Source: Prochlorococcus sp. AG-402-L23
GTDB lineage: Bacteria > Cyanobacteriota > Cyanobacteriia > PCC-6307 > Cyanobiaceae
DNA length: 64,000 nt
Direction of reading: 5' to 3'
Assembly: GCA_003216635.1 (NCBI GenBank)
Contig: QCIO01000001.1
Span: forward strand, 1 to 64,000
The notes below the pieces were generated by a model. It had not been told where the DNA came from and made no database searches. It saw only the letters and a list, made by a program, of their open reading frames with translations. Positions 29,748 through 37,929 of the stretch are shown one piece after another. The stretch's first letter is position 1, and every line of letters begins with the position of its first letter. The translations under genes were made by a program, and so were the position numbers.

Positions 29748-30161
29748 TTATGCCCACGCTTGTTTTGATAAAGCTATGGCTGAAATTGTTAGTAAAGCAA
29801 TAACTACAAATTTGTTACTCCAATTAATCATGAATGAACTGATTTTGTTAAAAGAAACTCTATTAGATGGCACAATATTTTTCTGATTCAGAATGTGATG
29901 ATTTTCATTATTTTTTAAGTAATTTAAATTTTTAATCTCATTTATTAATTTAGATTCGCAAGTTGAGAGTTGTTCTACTTGATTTAATAAATCAATATCT
30001 TCTGGTCTTAATAAAGAATTTAATTCTTTAATTTGTCTTTCGTTTTTCACAAGAAATTCATTAACTATCTCATCTGTTCCTAATCCATTTTTTATATTTA
30101 AAAGAATATAATCTCTTTCCCAGGATTTTTCAAGAGAATTTAAAATTTTACTTATGCTCAT
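29748..30161 (-). CDS. hypothetical protein with C-terminal membrane anchor (137 aa)
   Basis: A charged helical N-terminal part (residues 1-110, with ERQIKELNSLLRPEDIDLLNQVEQL) ends in one hydrophobic helix (FVVIALLTISAIALSKQAWA). This is the plan of a tail-anchored protein, or a protein whose C terminus lies in the membrane. It lies 35 bases upstream of the exonuclease gene on the same strand. Not a known repair-cluster member. Confidence 0.55.
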   Translation of the reverse strand: MSISKILNSLEKSWERDYILLNIKNGLGTDEIVNEFLVKNERQIKELNSLLRPEDIDLLNQVEQLSTCESKLINEIKNLNYLKNNENHHILNQKNIVPSNRVSFNKISSFMINWSNKFVVIALLTISAIALSKQAWA

Positions 30162-30245
30162 TTTAAGTATTTTTACTTATGATAAATTATTGTTTTTTTC
30201 TTCTGTGGCTTATTCCTTTAAGTAATTAGAAAAAATTATTTTTAT

Positions 30246-30527
30246 TTAAGATTTACGAATAAGTCTGTTTGTAAAATATTTTATCTTAACCTTTTCTGCA
30301 ATTTTTTTAGAACTGCTTTTGGTTTTAACTTTATTTAAATTGATCACTTCATCTGACACATTTTTGCCCGTTTCAAAATAACTTTTAATTTTTTCTAATT
30401 CTTCTTCATTTAATCTTTTTGCCGCACCTTTTGCGTTGATTCCAAGTTTCTTGCACGCTAGTAATATTCTATTACTTTCGACATTAAGATCTTTGGCAAT
30501 ACTGAAAATAGGAGTGTTGATAGACAT
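30246..30527 (-). CDS. solo IF2_N-domain protein
   Basis: 93 aa. Residues 5-55, IFSIAKDLNVESNRILLACKKLGINAKGAAKRLNEEELEKIKSYF, are the N-terminal domain of initiation factor IF-2 (IF2_N), followed only by a Lys-rich tail (KTKSSSKKIAEKVKIKY). The GTPase domains are missing. The full infB gene is not in this window. Solo IF2_N proteins occur in cyanobacteria, and their role is unknown. Nucleic acid or ribosome binding is inference from the domain and the basic tail. Confidence 0.75.
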   Translation of the reverse strand: MSINTPIFSIAKDLNVESNRILLACKKLGINAKGAAKRLNEEELEKIKSYFETGKNVSDEVINLNKVKTKSSSKKIAEKVKIKYFTNRLIRKS

Positions 30528-30623
30528 TATTTTTTACTATGGAATTTATTATTAATAATATATTTATAAATTAGAATTTAAATATATTTTTAACTATTAT
30601 TAATTACAAAATTTATTGTTTAA

Positions 30624-31943
30624 TTAGGCCACTTCATCTTCGAAATTATTTAAAGCATTAAACTTTTCTTTCATGGTCGGGTTATTTCTAGTTAATTTCT
30701 TTACTGTTAAATCTTGGGATTTGCTGTCAGCGGATAAAAGATGTTTTTTGGAAAGAATTAAAGCCTCCTTAGTTTTTTGTAAATGGGTTATTGATTTATC
30801 AATTTCTGAAATTGCATCATTAAATCTATCGTGGGCAAGTGAAACATTTTTACCAACTGCATTCTTAAATTGTTCAAGATTACTCTCAAAGTTAGTTATG
30901 TCATAATTCTCGCGTTTCATTAGATCAATTTGTGATTTGTATTTTAATGTTTCCATAGATGCATTTCTTAGTAGAGAAATAATGGGCAAGAAAAATTGTG
31001 GTCTTATGACATACATCTTTGGGAATCTATGTGAAACATCTACTATGCCTGCATTATATAGTTCACTATCTGGTTCTAACAGAGAAACGAGTACTGCGTA
31101 TTCACATGATTTTTGCCTTCTATCTTTATCTAATTCTTTTAAAAAATCTTCGTTTTTTCTTTTATTAGTTCCATTTAAACTTTCGTTCTTCATCTCAAAC
31201 ATTATAGATATGATTTCAGTTTTATTTGCATCAAATTCTCTAAAAATGTAGTCACCTTTACTTCCAGAAGTTGCATCATTATCCTTTTCGAAATATGAGT
31301 TTTTAAACGCAGAGGCACGATGCAGATTAAATTGGGTTTCACAATGAATTTCTAATGTTTCTCCTATCATCTTTGTAGATAATCTAGATTTCATTTCTCT
31401 TAACTCCTGAATAGTCAGGTCCCTTTCACTAATTTTGCTTTTAAACTTTTCTTCAATTAATTTTTCATTAATTGAATGTTCAAGCCTCATCTTTTCAATG
31501 GAATTTGTTAACGTTGAGTTCTCTTTTTCTAAATTAGTAACAGCTTCACTAACTTTGTTTTTTAAAGACAATTCTGAAATTAAAGACTGGTTTTTTATTT
31601 CATCCTTCAACTGGATTAATTCATTATTCAATGAATTAATTTTATTTGTTGCTTGATTTTTTAAATCATTAAGGGAATTTGTTTTCTTTTCTTCAGCTAT
31701 TTTTAATTTAGATTCAAGAGTTTGGATTTCAGACTCTTTAATGCGATTTTGCTCTATTAACTGTATTTTTAACTCACGTTTTAAAATTTCCAAAGCTTTT
31801 TTATTATCTTCTTCAGCCAAAATAAGTCTTTCTTTTATTTGTTTGTTAAATTCTTCGTCTTTTATCTGAAGAAGTATTTCTTCAAAGCTGCTGGGATCAA
31901 TTCGGAAAGTTTTGCCGCATGAAGGACATTTTATATCTTTCAT
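30624..31943 (-). CDS. DUF2130 coiled-coil protein, possible nuclease-like core
   Basis: 439 aa. The N-terminal CPSCGKTF (6-13) is followed by a long coiled coil (about 25-195) and then the DUF2130 core with ETQFNLHRASAF…GSKGDYIFREF…IISIMFEMKNE. The D…(S/M)xEMK arrangement resembles the PD-(D/E)xK nuclease pattern (also seen in RmuC-like proteins). This is an inference. Homologs are sporadic in bacteria and sometimes lie beside restriction or mobile genes. Plus-strand frames here are shadows. Confidence 0.75.
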   Translation of the reverse strand: MKDIKCPSCGKTFRIDPSSFEEILLQIKDEEFNKQIKERLILAEEDNKKALEILKRELKIQLIEQNRIKESEIQTLESKLKIAEEKKTNSLNDLKNQATNKINSLNNELIQLKDEIKNQSLISELSLKNKVSEAVTNLEKENSTLTNSIEKMRLEHSINEKLIEEKFKSKISERDLTIQELREMKSRLSTKMIGETLEIHCETQFNLHRASAFKNSYFEKDNDATSGSKGDYIFREFDANKTEIISIMFEMKNESLNGTNKRKNEDFLKELDKDRRQKSCEYAVLVSLLEPDSELYNAGIVDVSHRFPKMYVIRPQFFLPIISLLRNASMETLKYKSQIDLMKRENYDITNFESNLEQFKNAVGKNVSLAHDRFNDAISEIDKSITHLQKTKEALILSKKHLLSADSKSQDLTVKKLTRNNPTMKEKFNALNNFEDEVA

Positions 31944-32073
31944 TTTTAATTACAAAATTAAGATTAGAAAGGATTTAATATTCGAATTATTTAAAAAGAA
32001 TATTATTCTTGACTAAGAATAAACAATGATCCAATGTTATGCATTAAAAAATAAAATAATTACTCAATAAAAG

Positions 32074-32442
32074 TCATATTAATCCTGATTCCTTAAGGAT
32101 ATTTATTTTATTTGCTAATTCAATATCTGCGGAAGATATTGAGCGGTCTAAAGTTTTGTGAGATGAAACTGTGTAACCACTATCATCAACAAATTCGTGT
32201 TCAGCATCTTTTAAGTGAACATTCTCGTTTTGTAGATCTTTAATATTATCCGAATTGTATATATTTGACTTACTGATATTACTATATCCAAAATTCGCAA
32301 TTCCTCTGGCATCTAATGCTTCCTCAACTAATATTCCAACTACCTTAGATCTACTTATAGATTCGCTCTTGGATATTTCATCAATAATTTCAAGTACCCT
32401 TTTTCTAGGGAGATATCCTATTCTTTTAACTTTATTTTCCAT
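32074..32442 (-). CDS. ribbon-helix-helix-type DNA-binding protein
   Basis: 122 aa. The N-terminal KRIGYLPRKRVLEIIDEISKSESISRSKVVGILVEEAL is a strand-helix-helix pattern of the RHH/CopG fold. The C-terminal two thirds are polar with little predicted structure. It is probably a dimeric DNA binder or regulator; the target is unknown. It precedes the DUF2130 gene by 130 bases on the same strand. Confidence 0.6.
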   Translation of the reverse strand: MENKVKRIGYLPRKRVLEIIDEISKSESISRSKVVGILVEEALDARGIANFGYSNISKSNIYNSDNIKDLQNENVHLKDAEHEFVDDSGYTVSSHKTLDRSISSADIELANKINILKESGLI

Positions 32443-32527
32443 GAGTCTTTACATATGTCAATATTGTAACACTTCTGTCAAATTAAATCGGATTTTGATT
32501 AGTAGCACTTATTTATAAATTTAAATA

Positions 32528-32875
32528 ATGAGATTAAAGTATAATTTTAAAGAACATTCATACAAAGTTATTTCTCAAATAGTCATGAGGATAGTTTTAT
32601 ATGGTTCTTCAAATTACTCTTTCAGATTGGGTCGGATTTCTGAAGTTTTCTTAATTAAAATTCCAAATATTATGAAAGATAAACTATATGATAATGCTGA
32701 TAGCTTTGCAATGTCATTTGATGAGGAATGGGAAAATATTGATTGTGATGATATACGATTAAAGATAGATAAGGTATTTGAACTTTTATCAGACCACCCT
32801 TTTTTAATATCTAATCCAGAAAATGCTAGAAAAATGGCAGAATTTAGGGTATTTTCATTAAAAAAATTTAAATAA
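32528..32875 (+). CDS. conserved-looking hypothetical protein (115 aa)
   Basis: A basic N-terminal half with strand-rich pattern (MRLKYNFKEHSYKVISQIVMRIVLYGSSN) and a helical acidic C-terminal half (DSFAMSFDEEWENIDCDDIRLKIDKVFELLSDHPFL). Divergent from the RHH gene with about 85 bases between. No family recognised. Confidence 0.6.
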   Translation: MRLKYNFKEHSYKVISQIVMRIVLYGSSNYSFRLGRISEVFLIKIPNIMKDKLYDNADSFAMSFDEEWENIDCDDIRLKIDKVFELLSDHPFLISNPENARKMAEFRVFSLKKFK

Positions 32876-32924
32876 TTATTTTTAAATTTAATCTTCATTA
32901 CTTAAGATTTAAATAGTTGGTGAA

Positions 32925-33083
32925 TTAAAAAAATCCCTTACTGTATAAAAATATTATTATGCCAATAATTGGACCTATCCCAAAAACAAAAAGTATTAAT
33001 TTTGCAGAATTTTTTGTTTGACCTAATTTATGATCTTTTAAATTTGAATTAGTTTGATTTTTTTTTGATTTTTTCTTTTTCAT
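32925..33083 (-). CDS. single-helix membrane microprotein (52 aa)
   Basis: The track frame begins at 33227, but the sensible start is ATG 33083: MKKKKSKKNQTNSNLKDHKLGQTKNSAKLILFVFGIGPIIGIIIFLYSKGFF. A Lys-rich start is followed by one C-terminal helix, so it is a tail-type anchor. The upstream part of the track frame lacks coding character and overlaps the next gene. Confidence 0.55.
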   Translation of the reverse strand: MKKKKSKKNQTNSNLKDHKLGQTKNSAKLILFVFGIGPIIGIIIFLYSKGFF

Positions 33084-33217
33084 GAAGGATACATTTCTAT
33101 AACGCAACTTTAAAAGATTTTTATATGTTATGGAGTTTGAAATAATTTTTAAATTTAACAGTTTTAATATAAGAGTAAAAAGACCGTGTTGTATAATGTA
33201 ATGACAATAAAGCAAAT

Positions 33218-33427
33218 ATGAGTGCAACCAAGAGAGAGGAGGTATGTTCTCACCTTAGATACATAAGGTTAGAGCTCAGAGAAATGCATCAAATGCTTAT
33301 TAAAGAAGATTTGTTGCCAGATCTTAATGAAGCAAAGGAAGTTCATGCACAGCTTGATGCTTTATTGGATTTATTATTAGAAAAAAGAGTCAATAAGATA
33401 AAAAGCCAATTTTCAAACTTTGGTTAA
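33218..33427 (+). CDS. small helical protein (69 aa)
   Basis: MSATKREEVCSHLRYIRLELREMHQMLIKEDLLPDLNEAKEVHAQLDALLDLLLEKR…: two long amphipathic helices, strongly coding in composition. It is a typical conserved marine cyanobacterial small protein, function unknown. Confidence 0.65.
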   Translation: MSATKREEVCSHLRYIRLELREMHQMLIKEDLLPDLNEAKEVHAQLDALLDLLLEKRVNKIKSQFSNFG

Positions 33428-33437
33428 TTTGAATATG

Positions 33438-33632
33438 TTAAAGATAATTTGTAGCTGATTCTATTTTTTTTCGATTATCGTGCATTTGTTCTAATTTATT
33501 GTAAATTTCTTTAATTTGGATTTCTATTAGATCGGTTGAATTTATATTGCTTAACGCATCTAATGCTGATAAAAGACTCTCCTTGGCTTCAATTAAATGT
33601 CTACATTCTTTACTGCCTGCTTCGTATGACAT
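33438..33632 (-). CDS. small helical protein (64 aa)
   Basis: MSYEAGSKECRHLIEAKESLLSALDALSNINSTDLIEIQIKEIYNKLEQMHDNRKK…: two amphipathic helices. Convergent with the 69-aa gene, ten bases apart. Family unknown. Confidence 0.6.
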   Translation of the reverse strand: MSYEAGSKECRHLIEAKESLLSALDALSNINSTDLIEIQIKEIYNKLEQMHDNRKKIESATNYL

Positions 33633-33773
33633 GGGATTTTTATAAAAAATAATTATCTCTAATATATTGAAAATTCTTCCGTATTGTTTGATACTCTTAT
33701 CAAATCAACGCTTATTATTGTAATTTTCAATACAGAATAAGTAATTATTTTTACTAATATTTAATAAAAACTT

Positions 33774-33956
33774 ATGCAAGAAAACTCCAATGATTATAAA
33801 TTCTGCATTAAGTTAGCTTTAGATAATGCAAAAAAAAGAATTAATCTACTAGAAAATTCTAATAAAAAGTGCGTCATAGAAGAATATAAGGAATGGATTA
33901 ATGATGGTTTAAATAAACATACAGTTTTACTGCTAAGAGATGATCCGATCATTTAA
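33774..33956 (+). CDS. small helical protein (60 aa)
   Basis: MQENSNDYKFCIKLALDNAKKRINLLENSNKKCVIEEYKEWINDGLNKHTVLLLRDD…: helical with two Cys. No family recognised. Convergent with the 31-aa membrane gene. Confidence 0.5.
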   Translation: MQENSNDYKFCIKLALDNAKKRINLLENSNKKCVIEEYKEWINDGLNKHTVLLLRDDPII

Positions 33957-33973
33957 AATTAAATGAAAATTTT

Positions 33974-34069
33974 CTAATTCCTTTTATTCGAAGTAACCCA
34001 AAATAAAAAATAAAGGCTTGCAATAAAAATGATTGACAGGATAACAGTTAATGAAGAAAAATTATCCAT
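33974..34069 (-). CDS. single-helix membrane microprotein (31 aa)
   Basis: MDNFSSLTVILSIIFIASLYFLFWVTSNKRN: one helix with a basic end. Below the track cutoff. Confidence 0.45.
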   Translation of the reverse strand: MDNFSSLTVILSIIFIASLYFLFWVTSNKRN

Positions 34070-34122
34070 ATTATATCCATTTAAAATATTATTTTAACTA
34101 TAGCAGTTAGATTAAATACCTC

Positions 34123-34257
34123 TTACATTAAGTTCTCTTTGAAAAGAGAAAGAATAAATTTATTCAAACTTTTCTTTTCTAAAAATATTTTTTTATTCTT
34201 ATAGGTTTTTAATTTCTTAAAAATTAAATCAACTAAGTGTTCTGATTTTGGAGTCAT
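34123..34257 (-). CDS. small basic protein (44 aa)
   Basis: MTPKSEHLVDLIFKKLKTYKNKKIFLEKKSLNKFILSLFKENLM: helical and basic. It is separated by nine bases from the lipoprotein gene on the same strand. Moderate support. Confidence 0.4.
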   Translation of the reverse strand: MTPKSEHLVDLIFKKLKTYKNKKIFLEKKSLNKFILSLFKENLM

Positions 34258-34266
34258 ATATTAAAT

Positions 34267-34617
34267 TTATTTTTCCAATAAATAAATTTTCTCTTCACCT
34301 ATTTTATCAGGCTTTGTTATTTTACATCCTTTATCTTTTTCCATATTACAATCTTTTGTGGCAGGAACAGATTTCCAGGTGCAAATTTTTTCTTGGGAAT
34401 CTTGTTTTAAAATATTCCATCCATCATCTAAGTATTCAGAAATACCATCCTCTCGACAAGAAAACTTTATTTCCATTCTTTTCTTTTCTGAATTAGGTTT
34501 CTCATTAATATTTTTTTTTAGATTATTTATGGGAAACTCTTTATTGATTGATGTCCTACAAGAACTTAAGAAAATTGCAATTAAAATTATTTGTGGAAAT
34601 TGTTTTATTATTTTCAT
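34267..34617 (-). CDS. probable lipoprotein (116 aa)
   Basis: I start at the internal ATG (34617), which gives a proper lipoprotein signal, MKIIKQFPQIILIAIFLSSC, with the lipobox Cys at residue 20; the track start (34641) adds eight residues. The mature part is polar with several Cys (FSCRED, KICTWKS, KDCNMEKDKGCK), suggesting disulfides. Family unknown. Confidence 0.6.
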   Translation of the reverse strand: MKIIKQFPQIILIAIFLSSCRTSINKEFPINNLKKNINEKPNSEKKRMEIKFSCREDGISEYLDDGWNILKQDSQEKICTWKSVPATKDCNMEKDKGCKITKPDKIGEEKIYLLEK

Positions 34618-34658
34618 TTTCTTAACTTTTGATAATTCCAAATTATTTAAATTATAGT

Positions 34659-34835
34659 TTATTTTGATTCTATTAATTTTAATAGTTTATCCATTTTATT
34701 CATCAAGTTTTTTACATCATCTGGCTTCGGTAATATTAATTCTTCCGTAACTTCTAAATGTATCTTCTTTAAGTTTTGCCTCAAATCTTTTAAATGCATT
34801 TTTACAATTTCTTTTTTTTGTTTTATATCAGTCAT
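34659..34835 (-). CDS. coiled-coil microprotein (58 aa)
   Basis: MTDIKQKKEIVKMHLKDLRQNLKKIHLEVTEELILPKPDDVKNLMNKMDKLLKLIESK: two charged amphipathic helices, coding-like composition. It lies about 40 bases upstream of the lipoprotein start. Below the track cutoff by two residues. Confidence 0.5.
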   Translation of the reverse strand: MTDIKQKKEIVKMHLKDLRQNLKKIHLEVTEELILPKPDDVKNLMNKMDKLLKLIESK

Positions 34836-34916
34836 AAGAATAAAATTTAAACTTTATTAAAGTTAAAGTCACTATCATAATATTGAGATGGTTATTTTTA
34901 GAGAATAATTAAAAAT

Positions 34917-35354
34917 TTAATTTTTTAAATTTTCTATTTCATAGATTTCTTCGCCACCATAACAAAAATTTGTAGATAACATTTTTATTTCCCTATTATT
35001 AATTCCGATTGTATTTTTATTCTTAATAATATAATTTTTAGCAATCGCTTCACAATCTAATTTGTTTTTTGCATGTTTAATAACTGGATAAAAATATGCC
35101 AATGTTGTAATTATAAAGAGTAATATTATTAATGATTTTTTATCATTTTTAATAAATTCTTTAGATGTTTTTTTAGCTTTTAATATTTTTATTAGTAATT
35201 TATCTGGTAATCCTAGTTGAACAAATAATAACTCTACCCACCATGGAAGATCCTTATCTTTCTTTTTCTTTGAGTTTTCGTAAGTATTCATTTTCTTAGC
35301 TTCATAGTTTTGGTCTCTAACCTCTTTGGGATTAGTTGTTTCTTTTTTACTCAT
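34917..35354 (-). CDS. membrane protein with two C-terminal cysteines (145 aa)
   Basis: A Lys-rich N-terminal half (residues 1-70, with PWWVELLFVQLGLPDKLLIKILKAKK), one membrane helix at about 73-90 (SLIILLFIITTLAYFYPV), then KHAKNKLDCEAIAKN…STNFCYGGEE. Helix, basic loop, Cys, and a late Cys followed by GG match the 78-aa protein at 13491-13727. The longer N-terminal part is unique to this copy. Confidence 0.6.
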   Translation of the reverse strand: MSKKETTNPKEVRDQNYEAKKMNTYENSKKKKDKDLPWWVELLFVQLGLPDKLLIKILKAKKTSKEFIKNDKKSLIILLFIITTLAYFYPVIKHAKNKLDCEAIAKNYIIKNKNTIGINNREIKMLSTNFCYGGEEIYEIENLKN

Positions 35355-35481
35355 ATCATCGAATGATTTATTTGGAATGTAGAGGTTTTATTTTGATTTG
35401 GAAACTATATTTTTATTTTATAAGTTTTAATTTAATTTATCTATGAATTTGAGTATTGTTAATTTGTATTTAAAAATTTAA

Positions 35482-35751
35482 ATGGCAAAAAAAAGAAGGA
35501 AGTTAAATAAAGATTTTGAGAAAATAATATATTCATCAAAAAAAAATGTAGAATTAGTATTGGCAAAAATCTATGATATCGATGATGAAGAAATACAAAA
35601 AGAATATATGAGTGCTTTTAACAGAGTGGTTAACTTATATGATGAATTAAAAGAAGATTATGAACGACAAGGATTTTCTGATAATTCAGAAGAACTTCTC
35701 ACAAGCTATAAAAATGCTTTTAATCTTTTTGAATCAGAATTTGAAATTTAA
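35482..35751 (+). CDS. small helical protein (89 aa)
   Basis: MAKKRRKLNKDFEKIIYSSKKNVELVLAKIYDIDDEEIQKEYMSAFNRVVNLYDELKEDYE…: basic start then acidic helices. No family recognised; composition is coding-like. Confidence 0.6.
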   Translation: MAKKRRKLNKDFEKIIYSSKKNVELVLAKIYDIDDEEIQKEYMSAFNRVVNLYDELKEDYERQGFSDNSEELLTSYKNAFNLFESEFEI

Positions 35752-35764
35752 ATTTACTTTCTAA

Positions 35765-35971
35765 TTATCGTTTGTAAGGTTCTACAGGTATCTCAATAAA
35801 CTTTCCTTTATGGAGATTAGATCTTTTCTCTTGTAAATCTTTTATACATAAGGATACCCTTTTCTTTTTTGTGCAATATCTTTTTATTTGATAGTCAGTA
35901 AGCGATAATGATTCAGTACTAAATGAAAAAAAAAACAATAAAAACATAGAATAATTTAATACCAATTTCAT
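35765..35971 (-). CDS. secreted small protein (68 aa)
   Basis: Signal peptide MKLVLNYSMFLLFFFSFSTESLS, then a basic mature part (YQIKRYCTKKKRVSLCIKDLQEKR) with two Cys. Probably periplasmic with one disulfide. Family unknown. Confidence 0.55.
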   Translation of the reverse strand: MKLVLNYSMFLLFFFSFSTESLSLTDYQIKRYCTKKKRVSLCIKDLQEKRSNLHKGKFIEIPVEPYKR

Positions 35972-36011
35972 TTGTTCTCTCCTGACTATTTTCTAATTCT
36001 CTTTAATTAAA

Positions 36012-36290
36012 TTACTTTATATTATAAATATCAATAATTTTTTTTAATTCATCTTTACTTAAGTCTGTTGAAATAAAAACTTCTTGGGCTGTTTTACCCT
36101 TTCTTGCTATTGCTTTATATCCGTTTATAGTTTTCACTGACAATCTAATTATCAATTTAGAAGATCTTCCCCTTGCTCTTGAAATAACAGCTGGAGTTAT
36201 TGTTTTGATATTAATGTCCAGTGCTAACTTTTGGAGTATTGGAATTAAACCTTCTATATATGTACTATGATTTAAAACTAACCTTCCCAA
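36012..36290 (-). CDS. DUF2103 protein
   Basis: 92 aa. MGRLVLNHSTYIEGLIPILQKL…IKTITPAVISRARGRSSKLIIRLSV…GYKAIARKGKTAQEVFIST matches DUF2103, a small cyanobacterial/archaeal family described as predicted metal-binding. Length and motif order are normal. Function is not established. Confidence 0.8.
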   Translation of the reverse strand: MGRLVLNHSTYIEGLIPILQKLALDINIKTITPAVISRARGRSSKLIIRLSVKTINGYKAIARKGKTAQEVFISTDLSKDELKKIIDIYNIK

Positions 36291-36406
36291 TTTAGATTTA
36301 TCTTTATTCTATTGAGAAAATTATGTTTCTGAGAAATTAACTTTAGCTTTAAAATGAATAAAAAATTTTGAGGTTCTGTTATATTTATAGAAGCGATTTA
36401 CATCTG

Positions 36407-36508
36407 ATGATCTTTCAAATAGGTTGGGCAGCATTGGCTGCGATTTTTACTTTTTCAATTGCCATGGTTGTTTGGGGAAGAAATGGTGACGGATCCATTG
36501 ATATATGA
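36407..36508 (+). CDS. petN: cytochrome b6f complex subunit PetN
   Basis: 33 aa, [33 protein letters not shown], below the track cutoff. The first 29 residues match PetN, the single-helix subunit needed for assembly and stability of the cytochrome b6f dimer in thylakoids. The common PetN is 29 aa; this one carries four extra C-terminal residues. Its stop codon overlaps the ATG of the next membrane gene. Confidence 0.9.
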
Positions 36509-36645
36509 TTTCATTTTTGACTTATGAAGTATATTTAAGTAAATTTCTCATCTTAACGTCTTTCGTTTTACTCATATTCATAACTTTCGCTGTAGTTTAT
36601 ATATCCTATGTCTCTTGGAAAGATAAAAAAAGATTAAACAAATAG
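36505..36645 (+). CDS. single-helix membrane protein coupled to petN (46 aa)
   Basis: [46 protein letters not shown]: one helix (about 13-34) and a basic tail. The ATG begins two bases before the petN TGA, so translation should be coupled. A thylakoid role next to b6f is inference. Confidence 0.6.
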
Positions 36646-36651
36646 ATATTA

Positions 36652-37305
36652 TTATTTTTGTTCCTTTTTCTTATCCTTAATTCTGAGCTCTTCAATTAAT
36701 TCTTTCGCTTGTTCCATTTTTGATATGCTGCTTTTATAAATTCCAATATCTTTTTCTGCTTTATTAGTAGATAAGCTTAAATCCTCAAAAATGTCAGAAG
36801 TAATCTTATTTATATCTGATTCATTTTTCTCTTTGAGATCTTGGGAGTTTGAAATTAATATATATATTCCTAAGTTCAAGATCCTTGAAGGATATAGTTT
36901 AGAATTGCTTTTCTCTTTTAATAATTTCAAAATATCTATAGATGTTTTATCATTGAATTCCTTTTGTGATTTTTGAGATATTTCATTGATGTCCTTCGCT
37001 TCAAAATTTGTAGAACTGCATATTGATTCAAAAAGAAGATCCAAATGTTTCTCAGGTTTATATCCTTTCATTAATTCCTTGAATGTTTCAGTGAGACCAA
37101 CACAAAAGAGATAATCCTGAGTAAATTCATTTTGATGATTTAGAAGATTGAGTTCGACAAGCATTTCATCAACTATTCTTTTATATAAACCAGGAATAAC
37201 GTAAGGGAATTTTTCATGAAATAACTTTTTGCTATCTGAAACAGTCAATTTTTCTTTCAATTTTTTATATGTAAACCTTAATAAGGTTAGCGTATGTTGA
37301 CTCAA
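36652..37305 (-). CDS. psb29: thylakoid formation / photosystem II repair protein Psb29 (Thf1)
   Basis: 217 aa. TVSDSKKLFHEKFPYVIPGLYKRIVDEMLVELNLL…F..GL..TF..LM.GY.PE is the Psb29/Thf1 pattern. The C-terminal part is a charged helix. Psb29 associates with photosystem II and with FtsH and is needed for FtsH accumulation and repair of photodamaged PSII. Its place beside ftsH and clpP, which process damaged thylakoid proteins, fits that role. Divergent from clpP with 36 bases between. Confidence 0.9.
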   Translation of the reverse strand: MSQHTLTLLRFTYKKLKEKLTVSDSKKLFHEKFPYVIPGLYKRIVDEMLVELNLLNHQNEFTQDYLFCVGLTETFKELMKGYKPEKHLDLLFESICSSTNFEAKDINEISQKSQKEFNDKTSIDILKLLKEKSNSKLYPSRILNLGIYILISNSQDLKEKNESDINKITSDIFEDLSLSTNKAEKDIGIYKSSISKMEQAKELIEELRIKDKKKEQK

Positions 37306-37341
37306 TATCGTTAATATCTAATAAACAAGATAAATATTATT

Positions 37342-37929
37342 ATGATCCCTTTAGTTTTAGAAGAATCTGGCGGCAGTGAAAGAGTCTTTGATATTTACTC
37401 TAGATTATTAAGAGAAAGAATAATCTTTTTGGGAGAACAAGTTACTAGTGAAACTGCTAATAGAATCGTTGCTCAATTATTATTCCTTGAAGCAGAGGAT
37501 CCCGACAAAGATATATATATGTATATAAATTCTCCAGGAGGATCTGTCTATGACGGGTTGGGTATCTTTGACACAATGCAACATGTTAAGCCTGACATAC
37601 ACACAGTTTGTGTAGGTTTGGCAGCTAGTATGGGTGCATTTTTGCTTGCAGCAGGTACTAAAGGTAAAAGAAGCAGCCTTAGACATTCAAGAATAATGAT
37701 TCATCAGCCACTCGGAGGAGCTAGAGGTCAAGCCAGTGACATAAGAATTCAAGCAGATGAAATTTTGTTCTTAAAAGAGCGACTTAATACTGAATTATCA
37801 GAAAGAACTGGAAAAGATTATGACACTATCAAAGAAGATACCGATAGAGATTTTTATATGTCTCCAAATGAGGCTGTTGAGTATGGATTAATTGATCTGG
37901 TATTAGATAAGAAACCTATAAAAGTCTAA
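37342..37929 (+). CDS. clpP: ATP-dependent Clp protease proteolytic subunit
   Basis: 195 aa. The catalytic triad is Ser96 (GLAASMGAF), His121 (IMIHQP) and Asp170 (TDRDFYM); the oxyanion and turn motif SPGGSVYDG is present. It forms the tetradecameric protease with ClpC/ClpX. Cyanobacteria hold several clpP paralogs, some inactive (clpR); this one has a full triad. It overlaps the ftsH stop codon by four bases tail to tail. Confidence 0.9.
   Translation: MIPLVLEESGGSERVFDIYSRLLRERIIFLGEQVTSETANRIVAQLLFLEAEDPDKDIYMYINSPGGSVYDGLGIFDTMQHVKPDIHTVCVGLAASMGAFLLAAGTKGKRSSLRHSRIMIHQPLGGARGQASDIRIQADEILFLKERLNTELSERTGKDYDTIKEDTDRDFYMSPNEAVEYGLIDLVLDKKPIKV

Noticed and set aside
32925-33227. 100-aa version of the minus-strand membrane ORF
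   Set aside because: The first 48 residues lack coding character and overlap the 33218 gene; the start at 33083 is better.
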